Assembly: GCF_001939735.1 (NCBI RefSeq)
Contig: NZ_MJIL01000060.1
Location: forward strand, 1-64,000
Origin: Photobacterium proteolyticum
GTDB lineage: Bacteria > Pseudomonadota > Gammaproteobacteria > Enterobacterales > Vibrionaceae
DNA length: 64,000 bases
Direction: 5' to 3'
The notes below the pieces were generated by a model. That model was not told the origin of the DNA, searched no databases, and saw only the letters and a list, made by a program, of their open reading frames with translations. Positions 44,787 to 56,142 of this stretch are shown in pieces. A program made the position numbers and the translations under genes. Numbering within the stretch: position 1 is the first letter of the stretch; every line of letters begins with the position of its first letter.

Positions 44787-45659
44787 TTATTGGCAGTGTT
44801 GTTTAACAAACTCCATAAAGGCGCGGTCTGCAACAGACAAATATCCGTTTTTTCGCCATGCAATCGCAATATCAAGGTATACAGGCTGCTGAAAGGTAAT
44901 GGCCGACAATCCTTGCTCATGCTGTGTCACCATTTCCAGAAGTGCCGTAATAGCAAAATCATTACGGACTATTTTTAAAATCATTGGCAGCAGGTTAGTT
45001 TCGAAGGCGATTTGAGGTGTAAATTGGTGGTGATGACATACATCATCAATGAATTCTCGGTGGAAATAGCCTTGCTTGAACATCACGAGTTCGTGTTGGA
45101 AAAAATCACTGAAGCTGATCGTTTTTTGCTGGGCCAACGGGTTTCCCTCGCCAACCACAGCAACCATTTGTGAGTTGATAAGGTGCTCGGTGGCAAGGCT
45201 GTCGGGGACATCGGCGTTGTGGATAATACCAAGATCCAGTTCGCCATTTAACAGCATTTTCCGGATGGACTGGGTGCCAGCTTCGACAATGGTTAGCTTT
45301 AAATTTGGATATTGGCTTTTAAAGCCCATCAGGATCTCTGGAAAGAAATACGATCCGAGCATACTTGGCAACCCAAGCCGAACTTCCCCTTTTTCCAGTC
45401 CCCTTAACTCTGCCATTGCGATGTTGGCATCTTCCATTTGCTGGAGAATGAGCCGGGCGTGTTCAAGCAGAATGCTACCTTCATGGGTGAGCATGACCTT
45501 GCGATCATTGCGGTGGAAAAGTGGCAGCTCAAGTTGGCTTTCGAGCTTTTTGATGGCAATGCTTAGTGCCGGTTGGGCGATATGCAGCTGCTCGGCTGCC
45601 CGGGTGAAATTACCCGTTTCGGCCAGTTTGACAAAGTAGGTGAGTTGACGAACATCCAT
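44787..45659 (-). CDS. LysR-type regulator, probably of the adjacent MFS gene
   Basis: 290 residues. Helix-turn-helix at about 16-38 (GNFTRAAEQLHIAQPALSIA) and a C-terminal effector domain. It is divergent from the MFS transporter with only 103 bases between, the usual arrangement of a LysR regulator and its target. Effector unknown. Confidence 0.92.
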   Translation of the reverse strand: MDVRQLTYFVKLAETGNFTRAAEQLHIAQPALSIAIKKLESQLELPLFHRNDRKVMLTHEGSILLEHARLILQQMEDANIAMAELRGLEKGEVRLGLPSMLGSYFFPEILMGFKSQYPNLKLTIVEAGTQSIRKMLLNGELDLGIIHNADVPDSLATEHLINSQMVAVVGEGNPLAQQKTISFSDFFQHELVMFKQGYFHREFIDDVCHHHQFTPQIAFETNLLPMILKIVRNDFAITALLEMVTQHEQGLSAITFQQPVYLDIAIAWRKNGYLSVADRAFMEFVKQHCQ

Positions 45660-45678
45660 TGGCTATAAACAAAAACTA

Positions 45679-45719
45679 TCATCCCTATATTTTTAATATA
45701 TTTTCATTATTGGGGATGA
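45679..45719. promoter_or_regulatory. Candidate operator between LysR and MFS genes
   Basis: TCATCCC (45679-45685) and GGGATGA (45713-45719) form a perfect seven-base inverted repeat, 27 bases apart, around an AT-rich core that would hold the promoters. The spacing is wide for one LysR dimer but fits the two-site footprint of a tetramer. Confidence 0.3.
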
Positions 45720-45762
45720 ATTGCTACCGTTTTATTAGATTTCAACGGTATGGCCCTCGATA

Positions 45763-46986
45763 ATGATTGATTTAAAAACCCCTGCTTATAAACGTGCCAG
45801 CTTTGCTCTCGCCTTGGGCTCCTTTTTGGTTTTTTGTAATCTTTATCTGTTTCAGCCAATGCTACCGTTGATGGCCAACGAGTTTTCGGCCACGGCAACA
45901 GAAGTCAATTGGTTGCTGGCGGCAGGAACATTGTCACTGGCTGTGATGCTAGTGCCCTGGGCGGTAGGTTCTGAAGTGATAGGCCGTCGTCGTGTGATGC
46001 TTATCAGTTTGTTTTTGTTGCCTGTTGTCGGCTTGTTGATGCTGGGTGCCGAGAGCTTATTGATGCTTAGCCTTGCCCGAGCCGGTATGGGGGCGGCGCT
46101 TGCTGGCTTTGCTGCAGTGGCGGTTGCCTATATGGCTGAAGAGTTTACGCCACAGGCCTTGATGGTTGCCGTCGGTGGCTATATCAGTGCCAATTCATTG
46201 GGAGGCATTGTCGGTCGTCTGGCGGGGGGATTTATCTCTGATTATTGGGGCTGGCAAACGGCGGTGATCAGTATGGCGTTATTCAGTCTTGTTATTGCCT
46301 TGCTTGTGTGGAAACTACTGCCGCCACAGCAACACTTTGTCGCCAGAAAAGGCCAGTTAAGACAGCATACCCAGAGTGTGATACAGCACTTGAGAAAGCC
46401 AGTTCTGTGGTATGCGATGCTGATAGGTGGAGTGAACTTTGCTCTCTTTGTGAACCTGTATACGGTGATGGGTTTTCGTCTGGTTGCCGAACCCTACTCG
46501 GTGCCAGTGAGTTGGGCTTCAATGATTTTCCTGTGTTATCTCACCGGTACCCTGAGTGCAAAGTTCAGTGGTAGGTGGAGCCAGTTCTATAACCCGACCA
46601 CCGGGATGATTATAGGAACAACAGTGAGTGTCATTGGTATGTGGGTGGCCGCGATAGAGACCATCCCTGCAATGATGATTGGCCTGATGTTGATAAGCTC
46701 CGGCGCTTTTTTTACCCACTCGCTGGCTTATGCCTGGGTGAGCCAGAAAGCGACAACGGCCAAGGCAACAGCCACAGCATTGTACCTTGTCCATTATTAT
46801 GCCGGTGGTAGCCTCGGAGGGTTTTACCTGATTGCTTGCTGGCAGTATGGGGCGTGGCAGGGCGTGTTGTTAGGCGGGATGGTGCTCTACGGTATGGTTT
46901 ATCTGCTGTGTCTTCGATTGATGAACAAAGAAAAAGTGGCTGTAAAAGAAAAAGCCGCAGTAAAAGATATCCAGCCTGCGGCCTAG
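45763..46986 (+). CDS. MFS transporter, YnfM-like
   Basis: 407 residues, twelve membrane helices. The MFS motif GSEVIGRRRVM follows helix 2, and YISANSLGGIVGRLAGGFISD resembles E. coli YnfM. Such proteins export arabinose-like sugars or drugs, but the substrate cannot be told here. It is probably controlled by the divergent LysR. Confidence 0.88.
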   Translation: MIDLKTPAYKRASFALALGSFLVFCNLYLFQPMLPLMANEFSATATEVNWLLAAGTLSLAVMLVPWAVGSEVIGRRRVMLISLFLLPVVGLLMLGAESLLMLSLARAGMGAALAGFAAVAVAYMAEEFTPQALMVAVGGYISANSLGGIVGRLAGGFISDYWGWQTAVISMALFSLVIALLVWKLLPPQQHFVARKGQLRQHTQSVIQHLRKPVLWYAMLIGGVNFALFVNLYTVMGFRLVAEPYSVPVSWASMIFLCYLTGTLSAKFSGRWSQFYNPTTGMIIGTTVSVIGMWVAAIETIPAMMIGLMLISSGAFFTHSLAYAWVSQKATTAKATATALYLVHYYAGGSLGGFYLIACWQYGAWQGVLLGGMVLYGMVYLLCLRLMNKEKVAVKEKAAVKDIQPAA

Positions 46987-46989
46987 TAT

Positions 46990-48876
46990 TTAATACTTAA
47001 ACTGACCGACGACTTCCCCGAGCTGTCTGGCCATCTTAGAAACATCCTGGCTGGCCTGGGATGACTGGCCGACGGCTGATGCAGTACTCATCGCCAGTTC
47101 TGATATTCGGGTAATATTCTTGTCGATTTCGGCAGATACCATGGCCTGTTGCTCCGAGGCAGAGGCAATTTGCAGGTTTTTGTCCGAGATATCGGTAATA
47201 GCGGCCGCGATGCGATTGACAGAATCCGTTGCCTGGTTGGTCTGGGTAACCGTCATTTCCGTTTGTGACCGGCTTTTTTGCATAATCGCGACACTCTCTT
47301 CAACACCTGTGTGCAATCGTTCGATGGTGTGCTCAATTTCCTGGGTCGAACTATGGGTACGCTGTGCCAGCTGGCGAACTTCATCGGCAACGACAGCAAA
47401 GCCTCGGCCATGCTCGCCGGCTCGCGCTGCCTCGATGGCGGCATTGAGGGCGAGCAGGTTGGTTTGTTCGGTAATATCACGGATCACGGCAATCACTTTG
47501 TTGATGTTGTTGCTCTCCGTCTCAAGCCGTTCGATCAGTGTTTGTGATTCGGCAATATCCGAAGCCAGTGTTTGGATACTTTCTGCGGCCTGCTGGCTGG
47601 TTTGTAAGCTGCTATGAGCCTCAAGCTTCACTTTTTCAGCGGACTCGGCAGCATCATTGATATTGCTGGCGATCTCATTGCTGGTTGCCAGCAGCTGGTT
47701 GATTGCCGCAGCAACGCTGGAAGATTCAGCCTGTTGCTGCTCAGCATTTTCCAGGCTGTTATCGGAAGCCGACGTTGACTCTGAGGCGGCATGAGAGAGC
47801 TGCTGTGAGATGTCGGCGATTCCAGTGACGATGGTCTGCAGTTTGGAGGTAAATCTGTCGAAAGAGTGGCTGAGCTCTGCCAGCTCATCCTTGCCGCTAT
47901 CATTCATTCTGACCGTTAAGTCACCATTGCCTTCGGCGATGTCTCTCATCATGCGGTTGACCGTGGCCAGACGCCGGGTGATCTTGCGGCTGAATGTCAG
48001 CAAAACTATGGTCATGAATAGGGTGATTGCTGCACCGCTGATAGCTAGCGTGAGTTTTTCCTGATATTGCTGATGATTGATATCGTCGATAAGTGCCAAC
48101 TCTAGGCGGTCGATTTCAGCTTCGACAACATGTACTTTCTTTCTCAGTTCACCATATAAGCCTTCGGCATGGCTAAGGCCAATGGTGGTGTAGCCATCAA
48201 CCAGTTCTTCGAACATCATCTGGTACATTATCAGGCTTCGCCTCAGTCCTCTCTGCTCGGCGCGACTGTACGACTTTTCCTTGATGGCTTGCTGCAGGGT
48301 GTCGATGTTGTTGTTGAAGTAACCGAGGTGGTCGGTATTCTTAGTGATGATGAAGTCTTTCTCGTTGCGCCTGAGCGTCAGTAGCATACGGTAGAGCTGC
48401 TCGTTGCCAGTAGCCAGTATCTTTTCTTCGGCGTCGTTAGCCGCATTGTTGATATTGCCTCGCAGGCCCTCTTCCATTGTCAGGCCTATCAGGACACTCT
48501 GATCGGTAATTTCATTAAACTGGGTTGAATACTGGTCGAGGACTTCCAGCACATAGTCGAAGCTGTTCTCATGCTGAGAGCTGTATTGGCTTAGAATTGT
48601 TTTTATTTGGATTATCCGATCAGAAAGGGCAATCTGGTCGGCATTAAACTGTTCTATATATTTGGCATCCAGTCGGGCCAGGAAGTCTTTTTCATGGCGG
48701 CGCAGTTTCAGTAAATCAGCTTTACTGTGTGCGGTTTCCTGAGCAGCAAACTGTAAGTCATCAATTTTCTTGAAAGAGACCATTTCGAACAGGCCGAAGG
48801 CGAGCATTGAAGCGACAAGAATAAAACTGATCAGGTATAGCTTTGCCTTGATTGTCTGAACAGACAGTATGCGCAT
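46990..48876 (-). CDS. Methyl-accepting chemoreceptor with HBM sensor
   Basis: 628 residues. Helices at 12-30 and about 268-290 frame a large periplasmic helical domain with the repeated motif LRRHEKDFL and LRRNEKDFI, typical of the helical bimodular sensor seen in McpS (organic acids). HAMP follows, then the signalling domain with [20 protein letters not shown]. Its stop is only three bases from the stop of the convergent MFS gene. Confidence 0.9.
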   Translation of the reverse strand: MRILSVQTIKAKLYLISFILVASMLAFGLFEMVSFKKIDDLQFAAQETAHSKADLLKLRRHEKDFLARLDAKYIEQFNADQIALSDRIIQIKTILSQYSSQHENSFDYVLEVLDQYSTQFNEITDQSVLIGLTMEEGLRGNINNAANDAEEKILATGNEQLYRMLLTLRRNEKDFIITKNTDHLGYFNNNIDTLQQAIKEKSYSRAEQRGLRRSLIMYQMMFEELVDGYTTIGLSHAEGLYGELRKKVHVVEAEIDRLELALIDDINHQQYQEKLTLAISGAAITLFMTIVLLTFSRKITRRLATVNRMMRDIAEGNGDLTVRMNDSGKDELAELSHSFDRFTSKLQTIVTGIADISQQLSHAASESTSASDNSLENAEQQQAESSSVAAAINQLLATSNEIASNINDAAESAEKVKLEAHSSLQTSQQAAESIQTLASDIAESQTLIERLETESNNINKVIAVIRDITEQTNLLALNAAIEAARAGEHGRGFAVVADEVRQLAQRTHSSTQEIEHTIERLHTGVEESVAIMQKSRSQTEMTVTQTNQATDSVNRIAAAITDISDKNLQIASASEQQAMVSAEIDKNITRISELAMSTASAVGQSSQASQDVSKMARQLGEVVGQFKY

Positions 48877-49144
48877 GGTTTACCCCCTTAATGATAGTTA
48901 GCACCGTTTCTACACGATGAGCTTCATAGGGCCGCTATCGGCTGTAGCCATTTGGGGCTACCAGCGCTAGCTACTGCATACTTCAGCTAAAGGATGAGAT
49001 TCCTGATGCTTCCCTGCGTGTCATTTCGCATTGTTTTAAGATCTGGTTGCCAGAGAAATATTCCGTCCAGAATATCAGGCACTATTGCCAGCTTTTCTTC
49101 TAGCACAAGAATAACTATAGGATCTCTATCAAGAATTTTGTAAT

Positions 49145-49173
49145 AAAAAGAGGTGAGGGCCGGTTAGGCCCTC
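49145..49173 (-). terminator. Terminator of glpACB
   Basis: Seven-bp GC-rich stem GAGGGCC/GGCCCTC, loop GGTTA, followed on the minus strand by TCTTTTTATTA. The stretch 48877-49144 holds nothing else recognised. Confidence 0.75.
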
Positions 49174-49179
49174 TTAGGA

Positions 49180-50391
49180 TCAGGCTAGAGCCATCGCCAA
49201 GACTGAGACGGGATGGATGGTTTCAAGGTCGGTATTTTCTTCGATTTGCCATTTACAGGTTTCACAGTCTGTAATGGCGAAATCAGCATTCTCCTGACGA
49301 ATTTGCTTGAACAGCTTGCTACCGATCGCCATTGAAGTGTCATAGTTCTCGGTTTTGAAGCCGTAAGTTCCAGCCAGGCCGCAACACTGGCTGTCCAGCA
49401 CCACCAATTCCAGGCCTGGGATCATCTTGAGTAGCTCAATGGTATACAGGCTACCCCCGGTGCGTTCGAGGTGACACGGCGTGTGATACACCACTTTCTT
49501 ATTGACCGGCTTCATTTTCGGCATATTGCCATTCATAAAGCTTCTGAGCAGAAAACGGGTGACGAACTCGATTCTGTCGGCCACCTGGCTGTTATCAACC
49601 TTGAGTACTTCCGGGTATTCTTCGCGCAGGGTGAAAGAACAGGTCGAAGATGTCGAGATGATAGGCGCATCATACTTTTCGATGGCATCGGTAAAGTTCT
49701 TGACGTTCAGTTTGGCGTTTTTCTTGGCTTTATCAAAGAAGCCGTTGGCGATGAGCGGAACGCCGCAGCATTTTTCTTTGTCGAGCAGCTGGACCCCGAT
49801 GCTCATGGCGTTCATGACTTTGACGAAGTCTTTACCAAGCTGAGGGTGGTTATAGTTTACGTAGCAGCCATGGAAGTAATGTACCTGCTTGGGATACAGA
49901 GCCTGGCTGGTGCAGTTTTGCTTGTACCAGCGACGGAATGTGCCGTGGGAGTACTTCGGCAGGCTTTTGTGATCGTGCACGCCGATGGTTTTATGCATGA
50001 TCTTTTTCACCGGCTTCATGCCGGTGATGGCATTAACAACCGGTGCAAACGGGGTTGCTGCTGTTCCCATCAGATCGGTATGGCTGAGTACAAAGTCACG
50101 GATAGTCTTGATGTTGAGCGGCATTTTGGCATGCTCGTCTCGGGCGACGGCAATCATGTCGCCAATCTTGACGCCGGACGGACAGGCCGTTTCACAGCGC
50201 TTGCAGTTGGTACACAGCTTCAGGGTTTCATCATAAAACTCAGGACTCTTGATTCGCAGACGCTCGCCATCCGGGCCACATTGCTTCGGTCCCGGATACT
50301 GCGGGTTGGCCTTTGCGACAGGGCAGTAGACGGTACATACAGTGCACTTGATACATTGATCAAAGCTGGTGTCTTTTTTTGGAAGGCTCAT
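49180..50391 (-). CDS. glpC: Anaerobic glycerol-3-phosphate dehydrogenase subunit C
   Basis: Membrane-associated iron-sulfur subunit that passes electrons to menaquinone. 403 residues; two ferredoxin-type motifs [12 protein letters not shown] and [12 protein letters not shown], then two CCG domains (EKCCGVP, and HTPCHLE with [10 protein letters not shown]). It overlaps glpB by four bases and is the last gene of the operon. Confidence 0.96.
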   Translation of the reverse strand: MSLPKKDTSFDQCIKCTVCTVYCPVAKANPQYPGPKQCGPDGERLRIKSPEFYDETLKLCTNCKRCETACPSGVKIGDMIAVARDEHAKMPLNIKTIRDFVLSHTDLMGTAATPFAPVVNAITGMKPVKKIMHKTIGVHDHKSLPKYSHGTFRRWYKQNCTSQALYPKQVHYFHGCYVNYNHPQLGKDFVKVMNAMSIGVQLLDKEKCCGVPLIANGFFDKAKKNAKLNVKNFTDAIEKYDAPIISTSSTCSFTLREEYPEVLKVDNSQVADRIEFVTRFLLRSFMNGNMPKMKPVNKKVVYHTPCHLERTGGSLYTIELLKMIPGLELVVLDSQCCGLAGTYGFKTENYDTSMAIGSKLFKQIRQENADFAITDCETCKWQIEENTDLETIHPVSVLAMALA

Positions 50392-51716
50392 GCGATAGTC
50401 CTTTCTTGTTGTGCGTGTTCTGTTGTTTGGTGCTGCGCTTTAATCATTTTCTCGGCAACATGATAGCCGGTGCTGATGGCGACACCGCTGCCGCAGCCTT
50501 CGAAGACCGGATCATAATGGGCAAGCAGGGCGCCTGCGCAGTACAGATTGCTGATGCTCTGGTTGTTGATAGATGGCTGTAGCTGAGAATTGCAGGTGAC
50601 ACCCATCTTGAGGAACGGATGACTCTGCTTGGCAAAGAACTCGGGTTGATACCAGTGATCGCGATGTGGCAGATCAGTCATATCCAGACCGAAGATAGGT
50701 TCTTCGATAGCATGTCTTTGTGCACTCATACCACGACTGAAGAAGCTACCGCTGGCAATGAGGTAATTGTCCGCAACGAGCGGCATGTCATGATGGTGCT
50801 TGGTATAAATACGTTTTAGCTCGCCGTCTTCGAATTCACCGCGCTTTACTTCGTCACCGGCAAGGATCAAGCCGCCTAGCGCTTTGAAGTGAGACTTCAT
50901 GGCTTCTTCCAGACGAATACCCAGCAGAGAAGGTGGCATGGTTGGGATCTCACAGATCTTAAAGCCAGTCAGCCCTTCAAGCAGCTTAATAGTCGCCGCC
51001 CCGTCGCCATTGCCAAAAATGGACGGCAGAATTACAAGATCGGCTTTGCCGACGTGTTGGATTAATGACTTGGCAAAAGCACAAAGCTTGGTTTCGTCAC
51101 GTAGCACCCGGGAGAGATCGATGGAGCGAAATTCACACGGGTTACGTTGCATCGTCTCGAAGTCAGGTAGATCGACGGCAGCCGTCGTGATGGTGACATC
51201 TTTAAACTGCGGTAGCTTCGCCAGATTGTCGGCCGAAAGTTTAGGCTGGAAATCACGGAAACCATCAATGGTAACAAGAGCAACACTGTTCAGCCCCTTC
51301 GCGACATCTTTTAGGGGGAATTGATGGACGGTTTGCTGAGATAACCAAGTAGAGCGGAAAGTGCCCATAGGTGTGACGCGCAAATGGTTGGCTTCATCTT
51401 CCTGAGCTGTCAGGTAGACGCCGCATTTTTCCATCATCGCCTGGTACCAGTCCAGAGCGTCACGTGTCGCTTTTTCGCCCAGCTTGCTGTAGGGGTGCTC
51501 CGGGCTTTGGCTTTTCAGTTCGTCAAAGGCGCTGAATGGGTTGGCGACTGGCTGACCGTCTGGCAGGCGGCTCAGTACGTCAATAGAGCCTGACGAAAAG
51601 TGAAGGGCACTTTGGCCAGCAGCAATAACGGCTGTTTTTAACCCGGCCTCGGCACAGCGGATCGCACAACTTAGGCCAGCAACACCGCCACCAATAATTA
51701 CGCTATCAAATTTCAT
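50388..51716 (-). CDS. glpB: Anaerobic glycerol-3-phosphate dehydrogenase subunit B
   Basis: FMN/FAD-binding subunit, 442 residues. The dinucleotide-binding motif [19 protein letters not shown] is at the N-terminus, and the C-terminal [12 protein letters not shown] ... [12 protein letters not shown] resembles other GlpB proteins. It overlaps both neighbours by four bases, so the subunits are made in step. Confidence 0.95.
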   Translation of the reverse strand: MKFDSVIIGGGVAGLSCAIRCAEAGLKTAVIAAGQSALHFSSGSIDVLSRLPDGQPVANPFSAFDELKSQSPEHPYSKLGEKATRDALDWYQAMMEKCGVYLTAQEDEANHLRVTPMGTFRSTWLSQQTVHQFPLKDVAKGLNSVALVTIDGFRDFQPKLSADNLAKLPQFKDVTITTAAVDLPDFETMQRNPCEFRSIDLSRVLRDETKLCAFAKSLIQHVGKADLVILPSIFGNGDGAATIKLLEGLTGFKICEIPTMPPSLLGIRLEEAMKSHFKALGGLILAGDEVKRGEFEDGELKRIYTKHHHDMPLVADNYLIASGSFFSRGMSAQRHAIEEPIFGLDMTDLPHRDHWYQPEFFAKQSHPFLKMGVTCNSQLQPSINNQSISNLYCAGALLAHYDPVFEGCGSGVAISTGYHVAEKMIKAQHQTTEHAQQERTIA

Positions 51717-53398
51717 TGCTCGACCTCGTCTGCTGCTTCGCTTGTTGGTTTTGTTGTGGTGTCTGTTGGTATATCTGTTTCCGCTTGTTGTTCAGGGAGG
51801 TCACTGACACCAAATAAGCCTTCGTAGATCCAGTAGGTAAACTCGCCTTCGCGCATTGCATCACCCCAGAATACCGGCTTGATGCCTTTCCAGCGTTCTT
51901 CAAGGAACTCGCCCAGTAGGTGGCTCGCTTCGGTCCCTGATGTTTTGCCGTATTCCGAGAATAAGCCAGCGGCACGGTAAGAGCAGAGCTCTCCTTGGCA
52001 TGGTCCCATACCAACGCGGGTACGGCGACGTAAATCAACCAGGTTATGGACATCGAGCTCTTTGATGGCGTACTCCACTTCACCACAAGTAACCATCTCG
52101 CATTCGCAGATCACCGCCTGGCTCTTCTTGTCGCCCTTGAGGAACTTCTCGGCCCGCTCACCATGACGGTAGTAGGCGGACTGATAGACAGGTTTGGCAA
52201 GGCTGGCCGTTTTCTTGGTTTTCTCGGTTGCTTGTTCCGAGCCGGGTAGTGGTTTTTCATGGGTAATACATGGCTGTGAGTTGCCCAGTTTCTTGGCAAC
52301 CAGATCGGTCGTCCATTCAGCCATCATGCGGTAGGTCATCAGTTTGCCGCCAGTGATGGTAACGAAACCGTCCATGCCATCTCGTTCTGCATGATCGAGC
52401 AATACAATGCCGCGGCTGATATTACGGCCGCTGGTATCACCATCGACGGCAACTAGAGGGCGGACACCGGCATAGGCTCGAAGAACGCGGGTGTTGGCCA
52501 TGATAGGTGCAAGCTTAGCCCCTTCTTCAAGCAACACATCGATCTCTTTGCTGGTGACATGCAAGTCGTCGATCTTGTCGTAATCAATGCGCTCTGAGGT
52601 GGTTCCGATCAGAGAAATCGTATCACCGGGTACCAGAATGTCGGCGTCCGACGGTTTGCGGCAGCGGTTGATGACAAGGTTGTTGATCCGGTAGTCGAGG
52701 ATAAGCAGGGATCCTTTGGCAGGGAACATCTTGATATTGAGATCCCCATACTCACAGATCTGTTGACCCCAGATCCCCGCAGCATTGACAACCTGTTTGG
52801 CATAAATCTCAAAATGTTCGCCTGTTTTCGAGTTCAGGCAGTTAACGCCTTTGACAGTATGGCCGTCTCGGATCAGGCCTGTCACAATTGTGTGATTGAA
52901 CAGGCGGGCACCATGCTCGACAGCATCAAGTACGTTGGAAGCGGCAAGGCGAAACGGATCAAGCGTACCGTCAGGTACCTTGACGGCACCAATCAAATCT
53001 GGGTTACAGTTAGGCTCTAGTCGTAGTGCCTCTTGCGGTGTTAGCTGTTCGACATCAATGTCTGCTTTCTGGCAGGACGACAGAAAAGTTTTCTGAAAAT
53101 CGAGATCATCGTCCGGCAGTGAAATAAACAGCCCCTGCGTATCTTCCACACAGTGGCGGGCAATTTTTTTGAGGATTCGGTTTTCTTGAATACACTCTTC
53201 GGCAGATTCCTGATCCGTGACGGCATAACGAGCGCCCGAGTGTAGTAGGCCGTGGTTACGTCCGGTCGTACCTGAAGCAAGGTCATCCCTTTCAACCAGA
53301 ATACATGCCATTCCTCGTAACGCACAATCACGCATGATGCCTGTGCCGGTTGCGCCACCGCCGATAATAACAACGTCTGTTTCAAACCAACTAGTCAT
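51713..53398 (-). CDS. glpA: Anaerobic glycerol-3-phosphate dehydrogenase subunit A
   Basis: Catalytic FAD subunit, 561 residues, that oxidises glycerol 3-phosphate to dihydroxyacetone phosphate. FAD motif [18 protein letters not shown] at the start, the DAO domain with [14 protein letters not shown], then a C-terminal BFD-like 2Fe-2S region with [10 protein letters not shown] and [10 protein letters not shown]. It is about 20 residues longer than the E. coli protein at an acidic, Thr-rich C-terminus. First gene of the operon. Confidence 0.96.
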   Translation of the reverse strand: MTSWFETDVVIIGGGATGTGIMRDCALRGMACILVERDDLASGTTGRNHGLLHSGARYAVTDQESAEECIQENRILKKIARHCVEDTQGLFISLPDDDLDFQKTFLSSCQKADIDVEQLTPQEALRLEPNCNPDLIGAVKVPDGTLDPFRLAASNVLDAVEHGARLFNHTIVTGLIRDGHTVKGVNCLNSKTGEHFEIYAKQVVNAAGIWGQQICEYGDLNIKMFPAKGSLLILDYRINNLVINRCRKPSDADILVPGDTISLIGTTSERIDYDKIDDLHVTSKEIDVLLEEGAKLAPIMANTRVLRAYAGVRPLVAVDGDTSGRNISRGIVLLDHAERDGMDGFVTITGGKLMTYRMMAEWTTDLVAKKLGNSQPCITHEKPLPGSEQATEKTKKTASLAKPVYQSAYYRHGERAEKFLKGDKKSQAVICECEMVTCGEVEYAIKELDVHNLVDLRRRTRVGMGPCQGELCSYRAAGLFSEYGKTSGTEASHLLGEFLEERWKGIKPVFWGDAMREGEFTYWIYEGLFGVSDLPEQQAETDIPTDTTTKPTSEAADEVEQ

Positions 53399-53492
53399 GT
53401 TCGTTTTCGCTTATTGTTTTGGTCAGTTACTTAGGAACTGTTTGATTCCCTATCTCATAGGAATAAATATGCCACTTTTGCTGTGGGTATTA

Positions 53493-53528
53493 TTTGATCT
53501 AATACACATAAATGAGCGAACGAGCATT
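53493..53528 (-). promoter_or_regulatory. GlpR-like operator and CRP-like site upstream of glpA
   Basis: On the minus strand AATGCTCG-TT-CGCTCATT (53511-53528) fits the palindromic GlpR consensus WATKYTCG-WW-CGMRMATW except at one base. Next to it TTTGATCTAATACACA (53493-53508) resembles a CRP site. A second palindrome, GCGAACGA-N4-TCGTTCGC (53516-53535), overlaps the operator. This fits induction by glycerol 3-phosphate and catabolite control. Confidence 0.55.
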
Positions 53529-53570
53529 CGTTCGCGCTATAGAAGGATTGTTTGCATGAAAAGCAACCAA

Positions 53571-53595
53571 AAAAAGAGCCTGTCGGCTCTTTTTC
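53571..53595 (-). terminator. Terminator of the GGDEF gene at 53617
   Basis: Ten-bp stem AAAAAGAGCC/GGCTCTTTTT, loop TGTC. Symmetric and probably bidirectional; it separates the cyclase gene from the glpA promoter. Confidence 0.88.
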
Positions 53596-53616
53596 GAAGG
53601 AAGGTGTGCGTGAAAA

Positions 53617-54810
53617 TTAGGCAATTGCCTTACGGCGCTCATTTCCTTGATATCGAAAACCAACCGGATGAAAGCGGCTACAGTCACGGCCGGAGTCTTT
53701 GCACTCATAAAGAGCACGATCTGCTCGTTCGATCATAGAAGAGAGCGTATCGCCACTGGAATAGGTAGAAATACCTATACAAGTGGTGATTTTAAGTTTG
53801 GTTTCGCCATAGCCGATTGGCAGGTCTAGCTGGCGGATGTAGCGAAGCATGCGTTCTGCGATTTTTTCGGCCATGTCTGAATTACAGCGAGGAAGGAAGA
53901 GGATGAATTCTTCCCCGCCATAGCGGCCAAATAGATCGGTTTTGCGGATCTTGCTTTGCATGAAGTTAGCAAATCCCCGTAAGACTTTATCGCCCGCACC
54001 ATGTCCCCAGGTGTCGTTAATTCGCTTAAATTTGTCGATATCGAAAATCAATACCGAAAATGGCTGCCCTTTAATCTCGCAGTGGGAAATTGACTTGTTT
54101 GCCAGTTGCAGGAGCATACGACGGTTATAAATGCCGGTTAATGGATCCAAAGTGGCTTGGCGATATAGGCGCATCAGCATATATAGCTTTGACAGCTGTG
54201 ACCAGATCACCATCATCGCCAGGACATTTTGCAGCCAATAGTCAGCAAGGTTTTCGGGGGTAAGTAGTCTATCAGCCTGAAACTCAACAAAAAGCTGAGT
54301 AACAGCAGTAATAAAAAGCAGCCCGAGGCTTTCTTTTATGGTGACTGGAAGAATGGTCAATATGGCGACATGCAGGATAGGAAGTAGGGTATAACCATAT
54401 TCAATGCCGCTGTTGCCATTGGGAAAGTCGAGTACCTGCATTGAATACAGGTAGAACAAGTTCAGCCCAGCTACCATCAAAGTCATACACCATTGGGCTT
54501 TTTTCAACGACGTTTGCCGGTTGTTATATTTTGCTATGGTAAATAAATATGCAGCAAGGGCTACGCGGGAAATGGCAATTTCTATCCCTTGCGAGTCGGA
54601 CAGGAAGATGAGATCGAAAGGAACCCAGAGAATTATTAAGATTCCCCAGACGATGGCGAGCATCGATATACGGTCACGAAGATAGCCGCTTCGAGTATTC
54701 TGAAAGCTGGCACTATGCGCTTTTGCACTCCATAAATCAGGGATATACAGTTTAAGTGTTTTAAACAGCTGCTCTTGATTATCCTGCATTCCTTTACTCG
54801 GGTTAGTCAT
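53617..54810 (-). CDS. Membrane diguanylate cyclase
   Basis: 397 residues. Six or so membrane helices between about 50 and 215 form an N-terminal sensor without a recognised family, followed by GGDEF: DPLTGIYNRRML, IDKFKRINDTWGHGAG and GRYGGEEF. The catalytic motif is intact, and the I-site RKTD stands five residues before it, so product inhibition is expected. Single gene. Confidence 0.9.
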   Translation of the reverse strand: MTNPSKGMQDNQEQLFKTLKLYIPDLWSAKAHSASFQNTRSGYLRDRISMLAIVWGILIILWVPFDLIFLSDSQGIEIAISRVALAAYLFTIAKYNNRQTSLKKAQWCMTLMVAGLNLFYLYSMQVLDFPNGNSGIEYGYTLLPILHVAILTILPVTIKESLGLLFITAVTQLFVEFQADRLLTPENLADYWLQNVLAMMVIWSQLSKLYMLMRLYRQATLDPLTGIYNRRMLLQLANKSISHCEIKGQPFSVLIFDIDKFKRINDTWGHGAGDKVLRGFANFMQSKIRKTDLFGRYGGEEFILFLPRCNSDMAEKIAERMLRYIRQLDLPIGYGETKLKITTCIGISTYSSGDTLSSMIERADRALYECKDSGRDCSRFHPVGFRYQGNERRKAIA

Positions 54811-55120
54811 TTTAGCCCTGTCTGATATGTGTCTGATTACCTATTTGGGATTTAATTGCATAAAAAATGACCCAGCGCAAAGTCAACACAAACTGTCCGT
54901 GATTAGTGGGTAATTATTCTACATGTTGAGTAAACAAACCGTGACCTTGATCCAGTATATTGATTGGTATTTCTAATGTGACTAGATGAATTTATTAATA
55001 GGTTAACTGTTCTTGGTTGAATAGTTCACCCATGAGTTCTTTTACCGTGGTACTTCATTGTGCAATCAAACGGTGAACTTGATATGATCCTTGCCTATTT
55101 TTATTGATACAAGTTAAAGC
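54811..55120. other. Intergenic region with a spaced inverted repeat
   Basis: 310 AT-rich bases between divergent genes. AGTTCACC (55023-55030) and GGTGAACT (55072-55079) form an exact eight-base inverted repeat 41 bases apart, just before the membrane protein gene. It might be a regulator site, but no known family is implied. Confidence 0.4.
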
Positions 55121-55792
55121 ATGACTACAGGTTATTTGACGTTTCTGATCCCCGCACTGCTGGGGGCACAATTGATTTTGACGTTGGTGTTAACCAAGGG
55201 GGAAATCTGTCCGGGTCAACGAGGCAGGGTACATAAAACGTTGCCTGTAATTTTGGTGGGGTGGCTTGTTGCGGTCATTAGCCACCCGGTTGCTCTATTA
55301 CCTTTGTTAGTGCTGGGCCTTTTTACCTTTAAGGTCAAGACGGGAAAAACCCGTGACGCGGGGCCGCTTAAGGTTCTTTACGCGGCCGACATACTGGCAG
55401 CACTGAGCTGGTTATTGCTTCTGCCGACAATGAGCCTGCCTCAAATTGGCCTGAGCCTGATGGCAGTGGCATTGTTTGGCAGCTCGTTAGCCCATCTGTT
55501 GCTGACTCTGGCAAGAACTCGCCTGCAGGCTTTTCACCGTATTTTACCTTTCACCGGATTTGTCAGCGCGATCATTAGCGTTTTGATGATGCTATGGCTA
55601 TTGACTGGTATTGAGGAGTCAGCGCTACAGGTTATGACTGCTGATGTTGTAGGGGCATTGGTCTTATTAGTGTTGGCACTATTGGTTTGGGGGGGGCATA
55701 TTCTACTGACCAAGACGGTTAATCGCTGGCAGTTGTTTGTCGCCTCGTCTCTGCTGGTGGCATCTGGCAGCATGCAACTGGTGTTGTTTTAA
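55121..55792 (+). CDS. Hypothetical seven-helix membrane protein
   Basis: 223 residues, almost entirely hydrophobic, about seven membrane helices, with a basic loop (KGEICPGQRGRVHK) after the first. I do not recognise a family. A strong terminator follows, so it is a single-gene unit. Confidence 0.75.
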   Translation: MTTGYLTFLIPALLGAQLILTLVLTKGEICPGQRGRVHKTLPVILVGWLVAVISHPVALLPLLVLGLFTFKVKTGKTRDAGPLKVLYAADILAALSWLLLLPTMSLPQIGLSLMAVALFGSSLAHLLLTLARTRLQAFHRILPFTGFVSAIISVLMMLWLLTGIEESALQVMTADVVGALVLLVLALLVWGGHILLTKTVNRWQLFVASSLLVASGSMQLVLF

Positions 55793-55822
55793 GCTACATC
55801 ACAATATTGCTCATTTTTTGTA

Positions 55823-55850
55823 TAAGCCCTTCCGTTTGGAAGGGCTTTTG
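55823..55850 (+). terminator. Terminator after membrane protein gene
   Basis: Ten-bp stem AAGCCCTTCC/GGAAGGGCTT with a GTTT loop and TTTTG. Confidence 0.9.
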
Positions 55851-55930
55851 TTAGCAGGCTAACGGAGAATGACTATGCTTATGTTTAGGTACAGGCACTG
55901 TTACCGTTGCTGTTGAGCTAAGGGGTGAGT

Positions 55931-56119
55931 ATGGAAATTAGCAATCTACTGAATATGGATGGCAATATCGTTCTTGGCATTGTAAATGAACGGCTACGGC
56001 TTGAATGCTCGACTATCGAGGAGCTGGTAAGTCGTTATGAGCTGGATAACGATGAATTGAATGAGAAGATGGAAGCGCTGGGTTATCACTACGATCCCAT
56101 CTCAAACCAGTTTAAATAA
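55931..56119 (+). CDS. DUF4250 family small protein
   Basis: 62 residues beginning MEISNLLNMDGNIVLGIVN, typical of the short acidic DUF4250 family of unknown function. ATG 55931 follows AAGGGGTGAG; a GTG two codons earlier is possible. It stands between a terminator and the convergent metR. Confidence 0.85.
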   Translation: MEISNLLNMDGNIVLGIVNERLRLECSTIEELVSRYELDNDELNEKMEALGYHYDPISNQFK

Positions 56120-56142
56120 ATGTCGGTAAACTACTTAACGCT

